DNA of 64,000 nt from Geoglobus sp. UBA235 (GCA_002494725.1 DACG01000030.1:1-64000), one strand, 5' to 3'; counted from the first letter of the stretch, positions 51,301-60,569 are shown. Notes: generated by a model not told the origin, from the sequence alone. Made by a program: numbers and translations.

Positions 51301-51735
51301 GTGAGAATTTGGTTTGAAATATTATACATTCCATCATTTTTTCTGCTTCATGCCTCTGTTTTCCTTGGAACCCCGTCAGTGTATCCTACAGTCTTGATAA
51401 CCATGTCCGCAATCATTTCAGCTGTGCTGTTCTTAAAGAAGGAGCAAAACTCAAAGATTATTGAGGCATTGATCATCACTGGACTCTTTTACAGCAACCT
51501 CATTCCCCCATGGAGCGGGATGCTCTTCATGCTCATCCTGATCTTGATGCCTGATGGCTTAGTTAACAGTAGGTTCAGCTTTGCATTCAGGAGTATTGTG
51601 TTTCCAGCCCTTACATTAGCATTTTTATCTGGATGGAACGCATTCGGACTCGCAGTTTTGCTATATTTTGTTTCACTAATGATATTTGATAAAATTGAGG
51701 TGAGAGCACTTGTTCACAAGGCAAGAGAGAACTAA
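51301..51735 (+). CDS. polytopic membrane protein
   Basis: 144 residues with four to five membrane segments (FFLLHASVFLG, YPTVLITMSAIISAVLFL, WSGMLFMLILILMP, AFLSGWNAFGLAVLLYFVSLMIF). Not recognised. GTG start 3 bp after the previous gene. Confidence 0.55.
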   Translation: MRIWFEILYIPSFFLLHASVFLGTPSVYPTVLITMSAIISAVLFLKKEQNSKIIEALIITGLFYSNLIPPWSGMLFMLILILMPDGLVNSRFSFAFRSIVFPALTLAFLSGWNAFGLAVLLYFVSLMIFDKIEVRALVHKAREN

Positions 51736-51874
51736 GATTGGAACCTATCTTAACTACTTTCTTGCCTTTCTTGGATTTGTAGCTTTATTGCTTGGACAGC
51801 CAATAGTAGCAGGTTTTTTCTTTTTAATTGTCTTGCTCAGAATTTTTGTTTTTGACAGAATCCAAAGGTGGTAG
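51710..51874 (+). CDS. small membrane protein, TTG start
   Basis: 54 residues: basic start (LFTRQERTKIG) and two short membrane segments (YFLAFLGFVALLLGQPIVAG, FFFLIVLLRIFVF). It overlaps the previous gene by 26 bp in another frame. No strong RBS. Confidence 0.42.
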   Translation: MFTRQERTKIGTYLNYFLAFLGFVALLLGQPIVAGFFFLIVLLRIFVFDRIQRW

Positions 51875-51884
51875 TTTTCACACT

Positions 51885-51900
51885 CACCCGTAGAAGGGTG
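51885..51900 (+). other. short hairpin before ATPase gene
   Basis: CACCC and GGGTG enclose a 6-nt loop in the 74-bp gap between the membrane genes and the ATPase. Possible weak processing or pausing signal; otherwise the gap holds only a GGAGG RBS. Confidence 0.25.
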
Positions 51901-51948
51901 TTAAAGGCGTAGGGAAAAAGAAAAAGAATTCTGGAGGCTTGATTTTAG

Positions 51949-53448
51949 ATGTCAGACTTAGCGGAAGCTATATTTAAGTATGTGGACCTTGATCTGAAGC
52001 AAAAGCCAATCACCGACAGACACAATCCCTTTGTAAGTTACAGTGAGCTGCATGAGCACCCAGCGACGGTGATAGGGCTCAAGCTGAAAAGAGGGAGAAA
52101 AGGAGGGGAAGAGAGAATAGAGGATTACAGTGTGCCATACACACGCTCTTGGCTTCACGCAATGCATGGGGGAGTGCTAAAGGAAACGAGAGGAGGAAAG
52201 ACCACAACCCTCCAGGCAAGGGTCTACAGGTTCCTCTGCTACCCGAGGAACAAGCAGCCGGTCATCGCCATAGGCGGGGAGAAGATCGAGGACTTCCTGC
52301 ACTTCCTGGTTCCCATAGACCTGGCGAGGAGGAAGGACGACAAGCTCGTCAAGCGCCTCGCGATGTTTCCCGATCCGCAGGAGGAAGGCAACGACGGGCC
52401 GAAGGCTATGGATCCGAGGAAGCTGAACATCTGGATGGTCTTCAACCCCAGCTACGTCAACGAGTACATCTACGATCTTTACGAGGATGGAATTGTCAGA
52501 TTCTTCGCATTCGAGCCTAAAATGCAGTTCGAGCTGAGAGAGTTTGCTGAAGCGAGCATGAGACTCGAGGAGATTCAGAGCCTCGCCTACAACATCCTGG
52601 TTGACAGGTACGTGAGGGAGTACGGAGAGGTGGACATCGAGGAGTTCGCGGAGTTCATAAGGGAGTCGGAGATGATCCACCATGCGGCAAAGAAGGGGCT
52701 CGATCTCAAAATCCTCAGTCTAAAGAGCAAGGGGATCATCAGGGACAGATACGATCGCGTTGAAGAGACCGAGTATGGAGACATCGAGATAGAAGTGATA
52801 GGAAAGAACTACATCAGGGAGAAGATCCTTAACGGAGGGAAAGCCCTGCATGCGTTCTCTCCAGCGAGCATGACCAGGGGCTTCAGAACCTGGGAGTCTG
52901 CGAGCTTCGTTCTTCTCGTTTTTGGAGCCTTCATGCAATGTATCTGGGAGGGGGCTTGCAAGCAACTCACACCCTTCTGGCTTGAGGAGGCTGAATCTGC
53001 TTTTGGAGATAAAACATCAAGCTATAGATCTGTAAGAGGGATTCAAACTTCAGCAAGCGAGGTGCTTGAGTATCAGGCGAGGCTCGTTGCCGGGTTGAAC
53101 GCGGAGTTCTGGATCTCAACCCAGAACCCCAGACAGATAAGGGCCTCGACATACGGACAGCTTCACCAGAAAACCCTCCTTGCTGGTTTCTATGATATTG
53201 ACTACGTTCTGTACCAGAAGAGAGAGAAGATGCTGTTTGAGAATAAGCCAGAGCTTTATGAACGAATCTCAACGAAGCTTCCGAGGGGGTTTGCTGTTGA
53301 CATCCTTACGATAGACAAGCCCCAGCTCGTTGAGTACATGGTTGCAATACCACCCTGTCACATTCCAAGAGACAATGAGAGCTTTGTTGAGTTTATGAGG
53401 CTTTACAGACGCTGGAAAAACGAGTTTGGGTACTATCATTACCCTTAG
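51949..53448 (+). CDS. TraG/VirB4/HerA-like DNA-translocation ATPase
   Basis: 499 residues. A P-loop in GVLKETRGGKTTT (about residues 75-87), where the usual first Gly is Lys; a Walker B-like FWLEEAESAFGD (about 342-353); and the sensor motif ISTQNPRQIRAS (about 383-394), which is characteristic of the FtsK/HerA/TraG superfamily. No N-terminal membrane helix. It is flanked by membrane protein genes, as expected of a coupling or packaging ATPase that drives DNA through an envelope complex. The P-loop deviation makes activity worth checking. Confidence 0.72.
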   Translation: MSDLAEAIFKYVDLDLKQKPITDRHNPFVSYSELHEHPATVIGLKLKRGRKGGEERIEDYSVPYTRSWLHAMHGGVLKETRGGKTTTLQARVYRFLCYPRNKQPVIAIGGEKIEDFLHFLVPIDLARRKDDKLVKRLAMFPDPQEEGNDGPKAMDPRKLNIWMVFNPSYVNEYIYDLYEDGIVRFFAFEPKMQFELREFAEASMRLEEIQSLAYNILVDRYVREYGEVDIEEFAEFIRESEMIHHAAKKGLDLKILSLKSKGIIRDRYDRVEETEYGDIEIEVIGKNYIREKILNGGKALHAFSPASMTRGFRTWESASFVLLVFGAFMQCIWEGACKQLTPFWLEEAESAFGDKTSSYRSVRGIQTSASEVLEYQARLVAGLNAEFWISTQNPRQIRASTYGQLHQKTLLAGFYDIDYVLYQKREKMLFENKPELYERISTKLPRGFAVDILTIDKPQLVEYMVAIPPCHIPRDNESFVEFMRLYRRWKNEFGYYHYP

Positions 53449-53462
53449 GGAGGTGTTGAGTT

Positions 53463-54518
53463 TTGATAAGCTTGTTTGTTCTTGTTGCACTTCTTGCTGT
53501 TTTGCTGGTTGCTGCTATTGCTGCGTATCTGAGCATTAAGGCCTACACAGAGAAAGGAAAGGTAGAGAGAAGCTGGGATCCAGAGGAGAATGAGGCTGAA
53601 AAGGTATTGTATGAAACGGATTTCACTGTGCGAAATGACCGAACTCTCAGAGCGATAATAGGCAGGAAAATTGTGGCATTCTTTGGAGACAGTCCAATGA
53701 AGGTTCTGGTTGTTACAGCAGCTCTCTTCGGAGTGCTCAGCTATGTTCTGCTCACTGGCCCTGGAAGACTTGCCTTTGAGGCCAAGCTGAGCTACATAGG
53801 AGCGTTCATGAGTGCACCTATCGTCACACCCCTTGAGACCTCGCTTGTCGGGCTGGGGGCTGGCGTTGTGGTGTGGATGTTTATCAGGAACTCCCTGTCT
53901 GGCAAGATACTTCTCATTGGTAGGAACTTTGCTGTTCTGAAAGATAGCCCCGTGCTTGCACCATTCAATGCAGGGATGGTGTATGAAATCTCCAGAATAG
54001 GTGGCAGTATTGCTGCAAACTACCTGATGAGAAACGACAGCATGGATGCACCAAGGCATGGGACTGAGAAGAGATGGGGCAAGAAGGCCACTCTCCTGAT
54101 ACCAGATGGCTATGAGAACTTCATAAAGACAATAACACTGCCAGTCATAAAGGTCAAGCTGATATACGGTCCAATAAAGATCTCCTACACAAGAGGTTCA
54201 AGCTTCTGCGACTTCGTCCTTACCCTTGACGCGTCTCTTCTCGACAGGCAGACGGCAGTTAAGGTTGTTGACGAAATAGAGCACAAGCAGAGGCAGTTAG
54301 AGAGGATGCAGAGCAAGTTCAATGATCTCATGAGGGAGCTCCACATCCTTAGCCATGATGCAGAGGAGGCCCTTCAGTACAAGCTCCGCCCGATTCTGAG
54401 GAACCTGAGCGAGGTGAACAGGGCGATGGTGTTCCACCAGGAGGTCATGGCCGAGATGGTCAAGACGATGAGGGCAGTTTTCGAGAAGGTTGAGATGAGA
54501 ACGAGGGAGGAGGAGTAG
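53463..54518 (+). CDS. membrane protein with cytoplasmic coiled coil
   Basis: 351 residues. N-terminal membrane helix (LFVLVALLAVLLVAAIAAYLS), two or three more helices at about 78-165 (VLVVTAALFGVLSYVLL; LVGLGAGVVVWMF) and a helical C-terminal coiled coil (about 255-345). Not recognised. A likely partner of the ATPase, 14 bp upstream. TTG start. Confidence 0.6.
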   Translation: MISLFVLVALLAVLLVAAIAAYLSIKAYTEKGKVERSWDPEENEAEKVLYETDFTVRNDRTLRAIIGRKIVAFFGDSPMKVLVVTAALFGVLSYVLLTGPGRLAFEAKLSYIGAFMSAPIVTPLETSLVGLGAGVVVWMFIRNSLSGKILLIGRNFAVLKDSPVLAPFNAGMVYEISRIGGSIAANYLMRNDSMDAPRHGTEKRWGKKATLLIPDGYENFIKTITLPVIKVKLIYGPIKISYTRGSSFCDFVLTLDASLLDRQTAVKVVDEIEHKQRQLERMQSKFNDLMRELHILSHDAEEALQYKLRPILRNLSEVNRAMVFHQEVMAEMVKTMRAVFEKVEMRTREEE

Positions 54519-54519
54519 G

Positions 54520-55149
54520 ATGGACGCTCTCGAGTTTTTCAGGCTGAGGGATGAGAAGATCAAGGACCTGCTGAGCAAGGATAATGAGAACAGCGTTCTG
54601 AACCAGAGAGTGAGGGAGTTCTACAGAGTAAAGGCCAGAATCAAGTACGAGGTTGAGTCTGCAAAGAGAGCGATAGAGATGAGGCAGGATGAGGCTGCGA
54701 AAAACAACCTCGACAGGATCCTGAGCTACGTTGATGACCTCGAGGCTGTGAGCAAGGAGGTTGCACAGGCCTACATCGACTTCATCAAGTGGGAGAATGA
54801 TGCACTAAAGGGATTGAAGGCTGATGTTGTAGTTGATAGAGAGGAAGTAAGATACGTAATCAGAGGAATCATGGCTACGGCCGACTACATAGCGAGTGTG
54901 GACATGAAGAGCATGCAGAACAGAGTGGTAAAGGAGAAGGACATCCTGCGGAGGTATGGTCTGAGCGAGACCTCACGCTTCAGGGGGAGGCTGAGGGAGG
55001 CTCTGAAGGTAGCGGGAGTCATAAACTACTACCAGGACCAGAGCGGGGAGATAGTCTGGGAGTTCACTGACTCAGCAGGCAACCTCGTCGACGTGATTCA
55101 CAGGAGGATTAAGTTCGCATTTATCCTTGGAGAGGTGATGAGGCTATGA
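54520..55149 (+). CDS. hypothetical coiled-coil/wHTH protein
   Basis: 209 residues, no membrane helix. N-terminal coiled coil (LSYVDDLEAVSKEVAQ) and a C-terminal wing-like region (LRRYGLSETSRFRGRLREAL; GEIVWEFTDSAGNLVDV). One base from the previous gene, 4-bp overlap with the next. Function unknown; a cytoplasmic part of the translocation complex is possible. Confidence 0.55.
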   Translation: MDALEFFRLRDEKIKDLLSKDNENSVLNQRVREFYRVKARIKYEVESAKRAIEMRQDEAAKNNLDRILSYVDDLEAVSKEVAQAYIDFIKWENDALKGLKADVVVDREEVRYVIRGIMATADYIASVDMKSMQNRVVKEKDILRRYGLSETSRFRGRLREALKVAGVINYYQDQSGEIVWEFTDSAGNLVDVIHRRIKFAFILGEVMRL

Positions 55150-56699
55150 GGTTCCTTGCCGTTCTGGCATTAATTCTGCTCTTCAGCTCTCCTGCTCTCG
55201 CAATAGACCTGAACTTCAGCACAAACCTGACTGATGTCAACATTACGGCTCCAGACGTCTCAGTTCCCTCATCATCGGAAGTTGTGAACACAACCAAAGA
55301 GGTTGTGGAGGGGTTCAGAACTAAGGTGGGAGAGGCAATAGCAGGGGAGCAGAAAGAGACTCAGGGCTACTTCACGAGCCAAACTGTACACTTCTACAGC
55401 GACGATGAACTCATTGTTAGAGGAGCTGACATAATCCTTAAGGGAGATAGCCTGATAATCGTCGATCCCAATGCCATTGATGTGGCTGGAGAGGGAATAA
55501 GGGCTCAGAAGATTGCCAACGGCACCTTCATGCTACAGTTCAAGAAGGAGATGGAGGGCAACCTCACAATTGTAGGGCTTAAGACCGTCACGGTGACAAG
55601 AGAGGCCAAGACGTTCAACCAGAGCAGTGGGAGGTATGAAACCATAGTCGTGACTGAGCAGCAGAGAGTCAGAGCCCCAATAGGCATCTACGCCCTCAAG
55701 GTGATGTATGCAAATGGGGCTAAGACTCCAAAGGGCTGGATAAGCTACACTGAGTGGAGCAACCTGGAGTGGTGGAGCAATCAAGGGCAGGCTATGTACA
55801 ACAGCCTGGTTTACTGGTATGCAAGCGAGCTTGCCTACAATCCGCCAAAGGTTAAGCAGATACAGGAGGGGGACGAGATAACTCCTGCATACAAGTACAA
55901 GCAGAGGGCTGAGGAGCTCATATCCTCAACTATAGCTGATGCCAAGATTGCCCTGAAGTACCAGAATGCCGCATTGCTGTCAAAGGAGCTCAAGGCAAAG
56001 ATTGTAGAGATCCTGACCACGATGTTCATGATGATCGTTCCTGGAATGGCACCTGAGATGAACATAGCCTTCTGGACACCCGTGCTGATCTTCATCTTCT
56101 ACTTCAGAAGGCAGATCAAGGAGATAATCAAGGGAGAGCGCAGGCTGTCGGACTTCATTCAGACCAAGTTCAGCTATCTCAGGCTTAAGAGTGAGCTCAG
56201 GAGAAGGGATATAAGCGAGGGTGACTGGGAGAGCTGGCTTAAGGTTGAGGCTCTGCCAACAGCCTACGCTGCTATTCTTGGAGCTGAGGACAGTCCACTC
56301 ACCACCCCTTACATAACCTCCAAGCTCGTTGAGATGTATGTTGTCGAAGATGGTAAGGACGAACACGGCAACCCGATTCTGAAGCTTGATATAGAGAAGC
56401 TGAGCAAGGATTTCGAAGAGTTCAAGAAGAGGGTCAAGGACATGCGTTCCTTGCCGATGGATGACGAGATCATCTGCAAGATTTTCGAGTCAGCCTGCAG
56501 ATTCAGAGTTGCCTTTGCAGACAGCACCGCAGACAAGGAGAGGTGGAAGAAGCTCGCAGAGGTATGCAGAGATGCTGCCAATGAACTTGCTGGTCAGAGG
56601 AGAAGAGAGATTGATGAGATAGCGAGGCTGCCAGATGAGGTTAAAGAGGATCAGCTCTTTGACAAACAGGCTCTAAGGGGGTGGGCGCTGGATGCTTAA
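55146..56699 (+). CDS. large secreted/membrane protein of the translocation module
   Basis: 517 residues. Signal peptide (FLAVLALILLFSSPALAID), an extracellular part to about residue 290 with a Trp/Tyr-rich patch (KGWISYTEWSNLEWWS), a membrane segment (IAFWTPVLIFIFYF, about 305-318) and a 200-residue basic/helical cytoplasmic tail. Not recognised. The layout fits a membrane-spanning scaffold. Confidence 0.6.
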   Translation: MRFLAVLALILLFSSPALAIDLNFSTNLTDVNITAPDVSVPSSSEVVNTTKEVVEGFRTKVGEAIAGEQKETQGYFTSQTVHFYSDDELIVRGADIILKGDSLIIVDPNAIDVAGEGIRAQKIANGTFMLQFKKEMEGNLTIVGLKTVTVTREAKTFNQSSGRYETIVVTEQQRVRAPIGIYALKVMYANGAKTPKGWISYTEWSNLEWWSNQGQAMYNSLVYWYASELAYNPPKVKQIQEGDEITPAYKYKQRAEELISSTIADAKIALKYQNAALLSKELKAKIVEILTTMFMMIVPGMAPEMNIAFWTPVLIFIFYFRRQIKEIIKGERRLSDFIQTKFSYLRLKSELRRRDISEGDWESWLKVEALPTAYAAILGAEDSPLTTPYITSKLVEMYVVEDGKDEHGNPILKLDIEKLSKDFEEFKKRVKDMRSLPMDDEIICKIFESACRFRVAFADSTADKERWKKLAEVCRDAANELAGQRRREIDEIARLPDEVKEDQLFDKQALRGWALDA

Positions 56700-57546
56700 G
56701 AAGAAAATCAGAAGAGTTGGAAGGAGAGTTGTCGAGCTCTATGAAGGGAATGTACTCATTGGCATTGAGCACAGTTTTAGCCCGATCAGATTTTTCCTTA
56801 TTCTCTCACTGGTCATTGTGCTGTTAGCTGGAGTGAAATTTTATGGCTACGATGAGGTACTTGTTAACAGGCTCAGCGAACTGCCTGTTTCTGACTACCT
56901 CGACTCTCTCCCTGTTGAGCCCCATACAGCAATCTCAGGGATTGTCGTTCTTGCTATCCTTCCAGTGTCTGCAGCTATTTCCTACAGCAAGACCTATGTC
57001 TACACGGGGATTAACGGCCACAACACTCTGGTAAACATTATTCTTGACAGAAAAGAGAGGTTCAGAGACAGGAGGAAGGAGATCGGGAAGCTGAGGAAGA
57101 GAAAAGACAGGGTAATAGTGGAAGAATACGCAGACGGTGAGAGGACGTTCAGGATAGTGAGATACGTAAATGGCAGGAAGAGGAAGAGGCTCGCAAGAAG
57201 GAACGAGAAGCTACTTGCAGAGGAGATTGAATTGGCGATGATAAAAGACTGTGAGCTGTTCGGCGAAAGAGTTGCCGTCATGCTGGACATCCTCAAGACC
57301 TCTGATATTGCCAAGGCTGAGGAAGAGGCACATGCGGATTACCTGATGATTGCCCTTGATGCTGTGGTGAACTTTCTGAGGGAAAATGATGGGGCAACTC
57401 TGAACGAGATGAAGAGGGACAGAGAGATCTCAACGCTGGATTACAGGTACATTGGTAAGGCCCTTGAGTACCTTGCATCAGCACCTGGTGGACCATACAT
57501 AAAAGAGGTAGATGGGAGGCTCCATCTCTCAAAACTCCTCATGTGA
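56692..57546 (+). CDS. membrane protein with basic cytoplasmic domain
   Basis: 284 residues. Two membrane segments (FFLILSLVIVLLAGVKFYG; ISGIVVLAILPVSAAIS), a very basic stretch (about 118-175, with NGRKRKRLARRNEK), and a C-terminal region that may be a winged helix (DGATLNEMKRDREISTLD; AEYLASAPGG-like). Overlaps the previous gene by 8 bp. Confidence 0.57.
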   Translation: MLKKKIRRVGRRVVELYEGNVLIGIEHSFSPIRFFLILSLVIVLLAGVKFYGYDEVLVNRLSELPVSDYLDSLPVEPHTAISGIVVLAILPVSAAISYSKTYVYTGINGHNTLVNIILDRKERFRDRRKEIGKLRKRKDRVIVEEYADGERTFRIVRYVNGRKRKRLARRNEKLLAEEIELAMIKDCELFGERVAVMLDILKTSDIAKAEEEAHADYLMIALDAVVNFLRENDGATLNEMKRDREISTLDYRYIGKALEYLASAPGGPYIKEVDGRLHLSKLLM

Positions 57547-57555
57547 GTAGGTTGC

Positions 57556-57636
57556 ATGGAGCCAGTAATAGAAGGTGTTATTGCCATTATTCTATTTTTG
57601 ATAGTTGCAAAGATGCTTGATAATGTTCAGTATTAG
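57556..57636 (+). CDS. single-helix mini membrane protein
   Basis: 26 codons: MEPVIEGVIAIILFLIVAKM plus a short polar tail. RBS-like GTAGGTTGC just upstream. Likely the last gene of the long operon; the TTTTTTG after its stop may help terminate transcription. Confidence 0.4.
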   Translation: MEPVIEGVIAIILFLIVAKMLDNVQY

Positions 57637-57692
57637 CTTTTTTGATTCTCCAATTTTGTGACACTATTACTTTTTCGTAGGAGGCTCTATCG

Positions 57693-58025
57693 ATGGAGTC
57701 CGAGATAGAGCTGATACATAGGGCTGTTAAGGATGTGATCCGTGTTGATCGAGAGTACAGAGGGAGAGGTAGAAAGCCCCACGATGTGCACATCATGGTA
57801 ACCTTGACCTACTTGATGATTCGAAATGGATGGAGCCTGAGAGAGGCGGTGAGGTGGTGCAGGGAGAACATGGACCTGCTCAGGAGGGTTGGATACGACA
57901 TGCCCAATCCACCAAGCAGGATGGCATTTAAGAGGACGCTTGATACTCTCGATCCAGCGACCATTCAGAGGATTACGGCGAAAGTGAAGTATTTGAGGGG
58001 GGAGCTGAGGATATTGTGGTTCTGA
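57693..58025 (+). pseudogene. truncated IS-type transposase N-terminal domain (tentative)
   Basis: 110 residues. YRGRGRKPHDVHIMVTLTYL, GWSLREAVRWC and the closing PNPPSRMAFKRTL resemble the N-terminal helical domain of IS5-type transposases, but no DDE catalytic domain follows. It may instead be a small independent DNA-binding protein. GGAGG RBS at good spacing. Confidence 0.45.
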
Positions 58026-58107
58026 GATTATATTCTATTTGCGTGAAAAACTTACCTGATTTTTACTAATTCAGAATTGTGGTTAAAAAAGATGTATTGC
58101 GTTTTTG

Positions 58108-58235
58108 TTATAACACTTGCAACAACTCCTGTGGAGAGGACAATAATTCAAGATCAAATTCATCAGACAAGATGTCTCTCGCCCTTTTGAAATCAGAATC
58201 AAAACTAGCAAAATACTTGCATCTAAAGTTACACG
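58108..58235 (-). pseudogene. PIN-domain C-terminal fragment
   Basis: The minus strand reads CKYFASFDSDFKRARDILSD then LELLSSPQELLQVL and a stop at 58108. This resembles the C-terminal end of archaeal PIN-domain proteins; no upstream catalytic part is in frame. It lies in the 266-bp gap between the transposase-like ORF and orc1, where nothing else was seen. Confidence 0.4.
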
Positions 58236-58291
58236 CTGAACCTGACGGATGTTAGCCATACAGAACCATTACCTCCTTTTCGCAGAATAAT

Positions 58292-59374
58292 TCAAAACTC
58301 CCTCAACGCCTCGAGCACCACATCCGCATCACATCTCTTGTAGATGTACCTCGTCCTACCTCTCCCCTTCTTGTCGAAGATGAAGTCCACCAGCCTGAGC
58401 CTCTCGAGCTTGTTCAGGATCTCGTAGAAGCGCTGGTAGCTCATCCCGACCTCCTTCTGGAAGAACCTGTAGAGATCTCCCGCTGCAACCTCTTCATCGA
58501 GCAGGTAGACGATCTTCAGGACCTCGCGCTCATCCGAGTTGAGGGCCGAGACGGTCTTAGCCAGGAATACCTTCGCCCCTCCGGTGTAGACCGCCTCGAC
58601 GTCCTGCGGCTCCACCCTCCTGCTCCCCCTCCTCTCCGCGTTCAGCCCCGCTGCCCTAAGCAGGTAGATGCCGAACCTCAGGTCACCGGAGTCGCTCGCC
58701 AGCTCCACGACCCTCTCGAAGGCCTCGTCGCTGAACGCACCTTCAACGAATCCTCTCTCCACCCTCCACCTCAGAATGTCCTTCATCTCCTCGTAGCCGT
58801 AAAGTGGATAATGGACGGTGCTGTAGTGGAATACCGCTCCGACCTCCGGACTCAGGGCGAGGGGGAACTTCACGTCCGTGGCCGTGGCTATTATGCCCAG
58901 CTTGACCCCGTACTCCTCGGGGGCCTTGAGGAAGAGGTAGAGCAGCTCATTTACTATGTCCACGGAGATGAAGTTCACGTCGTCGAAAACGAGTATAAGG
59001 GGTTTGTCGAGCTTCTCCATCGTCTTCTCGAAGAGTTTCGTGTAGGCTATTCCTGCCTGAGGGGCCTGATGCCTGCACACACTCTCGAAAACTCTCGACA
59101 TGATCTTGTACGGCGTTCCGAGAGCCGGACACCTTATATAGACTCTCTCGACGGTATCACCAAGCTGTGAGAGGACGTAACGCACGGTGGATGTCTTTCC
59201 CGTCGCCGGTGGGCCGAGGCATAATGTGTGCACGGGGCTGCTACTCCTCAAAGCTGGCATGATGTTTGCAGTGAGCTGGTTGAGCTGCTGCTCCCTATGC
59301 AGGAGCACTTCTGGGAGGAAGTCGGGATCAAAAACTTCCTCACTTCTGAAGATCGTCTCGTCCCACCCCAGCAT
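58292..59374 (-). CDS. Orc1/Cdc6 replication initiator
   Basis: 360 residues. AAA+ domain with Walker A LGPPATGKTSTVR (about residues 54-66), Walker B LILVFDDVNFI (about 125-135), a sensor-2 region (SDSGDLRFGIYLLRAAG) and a C-terminal winged helix (about 275-355). It would bind the element's origin and load MCM. It overlaps the integrase gene by 35 bp, so initiator and integrase are co-expressed. Uniformly GC-rich. Confidence 0.93.
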   Translation of the reverse strand: MLGWDETIFRSEEVFDPDFLPEVLLHREQQLNQLTANIMPALRSSSPVHTLCLGPPATGKTSTVRYVLSQLGDTVERVYIRCPALGTPYKIMSRVFESVCRHQAPQAGIAYTKLFEKTMEKLDKPLILVFDDVNFISVDIVNELLYLFLKAPEEYGVKLGIIATATDVKFPLALSPEVGAVFHYSTVHYPLYGYEEMKDILRWRVERGFVEGAFSDEAFERVVELASDSGDLRFGIYLLRAAGLNAERRGSRRVEPQDVEAVYTGGAKVFLAKTVSALNSDEREVLKIVYLLDEEVAAGDLYRFFQKEVGMSYQRFYEILNKLERLRLVDFIFDKKGRGRTRYIYKRCDADVVLEALREF

Positions 59375-60569
59375 TCTTCCTCAGCTCCTCGTATATTTGC
59401 TTGATCGTTTCCATCTCGTCAACCATGGTCATAAGCTTTGCCAAAAACTCCGGGTTGGAGAACATCTTCATGGCCTCGGCTTTCCTCCGTTCCCACTCCT
59501 CTACCTCCCTGATGGCTTCTTGAGTGAGCGGCAGGCCACACCGTGAGCAGAAGCGCGACTCGGCGTCGTTGATAAAGTCGCACCTCGGGCACTTCCTGAC
59601 CTCGAGATCCTTGCTCTCGTCTTCCGGCTTGAGGCCGTACAGGTTGAGGATGGCGTTCTCCACGTCTTGGTCTGCGAGGTGGATGTACACCTTGGTCATC
59701 TTCGTCCCCGGAACCCAGCCCATGTACTTCTCTCCGACGACCTCTGACACCTGCTGAAGGAGTTTGGTCGCTCTGGTATGGCGGAAGAGGTGGGGGTAGA
59801 TTCTTTTTTTAATCCCAGCCTTTTTGGCTATTTTCTTTATTTGGATATTAAGATCTTTGTATTCCATAGGTTCTAAACGTTTTTTTCCACTCAGTTTTAC
59901 CCACAAAGGGGCTTCAGGATTGTCGTTGAGTGGATGATCTTTTATCCACGCCGAGAGGTACTGTGCGGAGAAAACCACTCTCAGTTTTCGTTTGTGTTTC
60001 TTGCTAGATGTATTTTTAAGCGAAAACCAGACAATAGCCCCATATTCGTCAAAAATTACATCTTTGATCTTCATATTACCTATTTCGCTTATTCTAGCCC
60101 CGGTTTCATACAGCAGAGAAATGATGGCCCTGTCTCTTGAGTTCAAACAGGCGTTTAACATTTTTTTAAACTCTTCTTCAGTGATCAGATCGGCCGGGGA
60201 GAGTTTATTTTCGACAGATCCTATCGAGAACCAGTCTACAATGTCTTCTTTACCGAGCCATTTGAAAAATTTTTTCATCGTTTTCTTAACCTCAAAGACA
60301 GAACTGTCGGTAACTTCACCGCGATTAAAACGCAACTGGTAATGAGTTATCACTCTTCTGATATCCGACTTTTCAAACTCCGTAAGCTTCTTTCCGGCTA
60401 CATCCCTGATACGCTTCAACCAGCTCACATAACTTCTGATCCTGAGTTCAGAAAGCCCCTCTGCAATCATGTCGTCAGAAAACTCCTTAATTACATCGTA
60501 TTCATCTGGATAGTTCCTCTTGAACCTGTTTAAAGCCGTGGATAGCTTTTGATCAGAATGAAAGGGCAT
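59340..60569 (-). CDS. int: tyrosine recombinase/integrase with C-terminal zinc ribbon
   Basis: About 409 residues. N-terminal SAM-like core-binding domain, catalytic domain with Arg in LLYETGARISEIGNM, HLFRHTRATKL (HxxR) and the nucleophile Tyr in GTKMTKVYIHLA, then a C-terminal zinc ribbon CPRCDFINDAESRFCSRCG and a helical tail. It catalyses integration at the tRNA-His 3' end 114 bp away. The N-terminal two thirds (above about 59,800) is AT-rich and the C-terminal third GC-rich, so the gene looks chimeric. ATG 60569 is preferred; an in-frame GTG lies at 60590. Confidence 0.92.
   Translation of the reverse strand: MPFHSDQKLSTALNRFKRNYPDEYDVIKEFSDDMIAEGLSELRIRSYVSWLKRIRDVAGKKLTEFEKSDIRRVITHYQLRFNRGEVTDSSVFEVKKTMKKFFKWLGKEDIVDWFSIGSVENKLSPADLITEEEFKKMLNACLNSRDRAIISLLYETGARISEIGNMKIKDVIFDEYGAIVWFSLKNTSSKKHKRKLRVVFSAQYLSAWIKDHPLNDNPEAPLWVKLSGKKRLEPMEYKDLNIQIKKIAKKAGIKKRIYPHLFRHTRATKLLQQVSEVVGEKYMGWVPGTKMTKVYIHLADQDVENAILNLYGLKPEDESKDLEVRKCPRCDFINDAESRFCSRCGLPLTQEAIREVEEWERRKAEAMKMFSNPEFLAKLMTMVDEMETIKQIYEELRKNAGVGRDDLQK

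Noticed and set aside
58022..58290. Candidate replication origin downstream of orc1 because it is AT-rich
   Set aside because: No ORB-like or other repeated motif was found; the sequence reads as a PIN-domain fragment.
28283..60569. Assignment of the element to a known virus family such as pleolipoviruses or fuselloviruses
   Set aside because: No spike/fusogen, capsid or family-specific protein could be identified from sequence alone, and the integrase is not split by integration.
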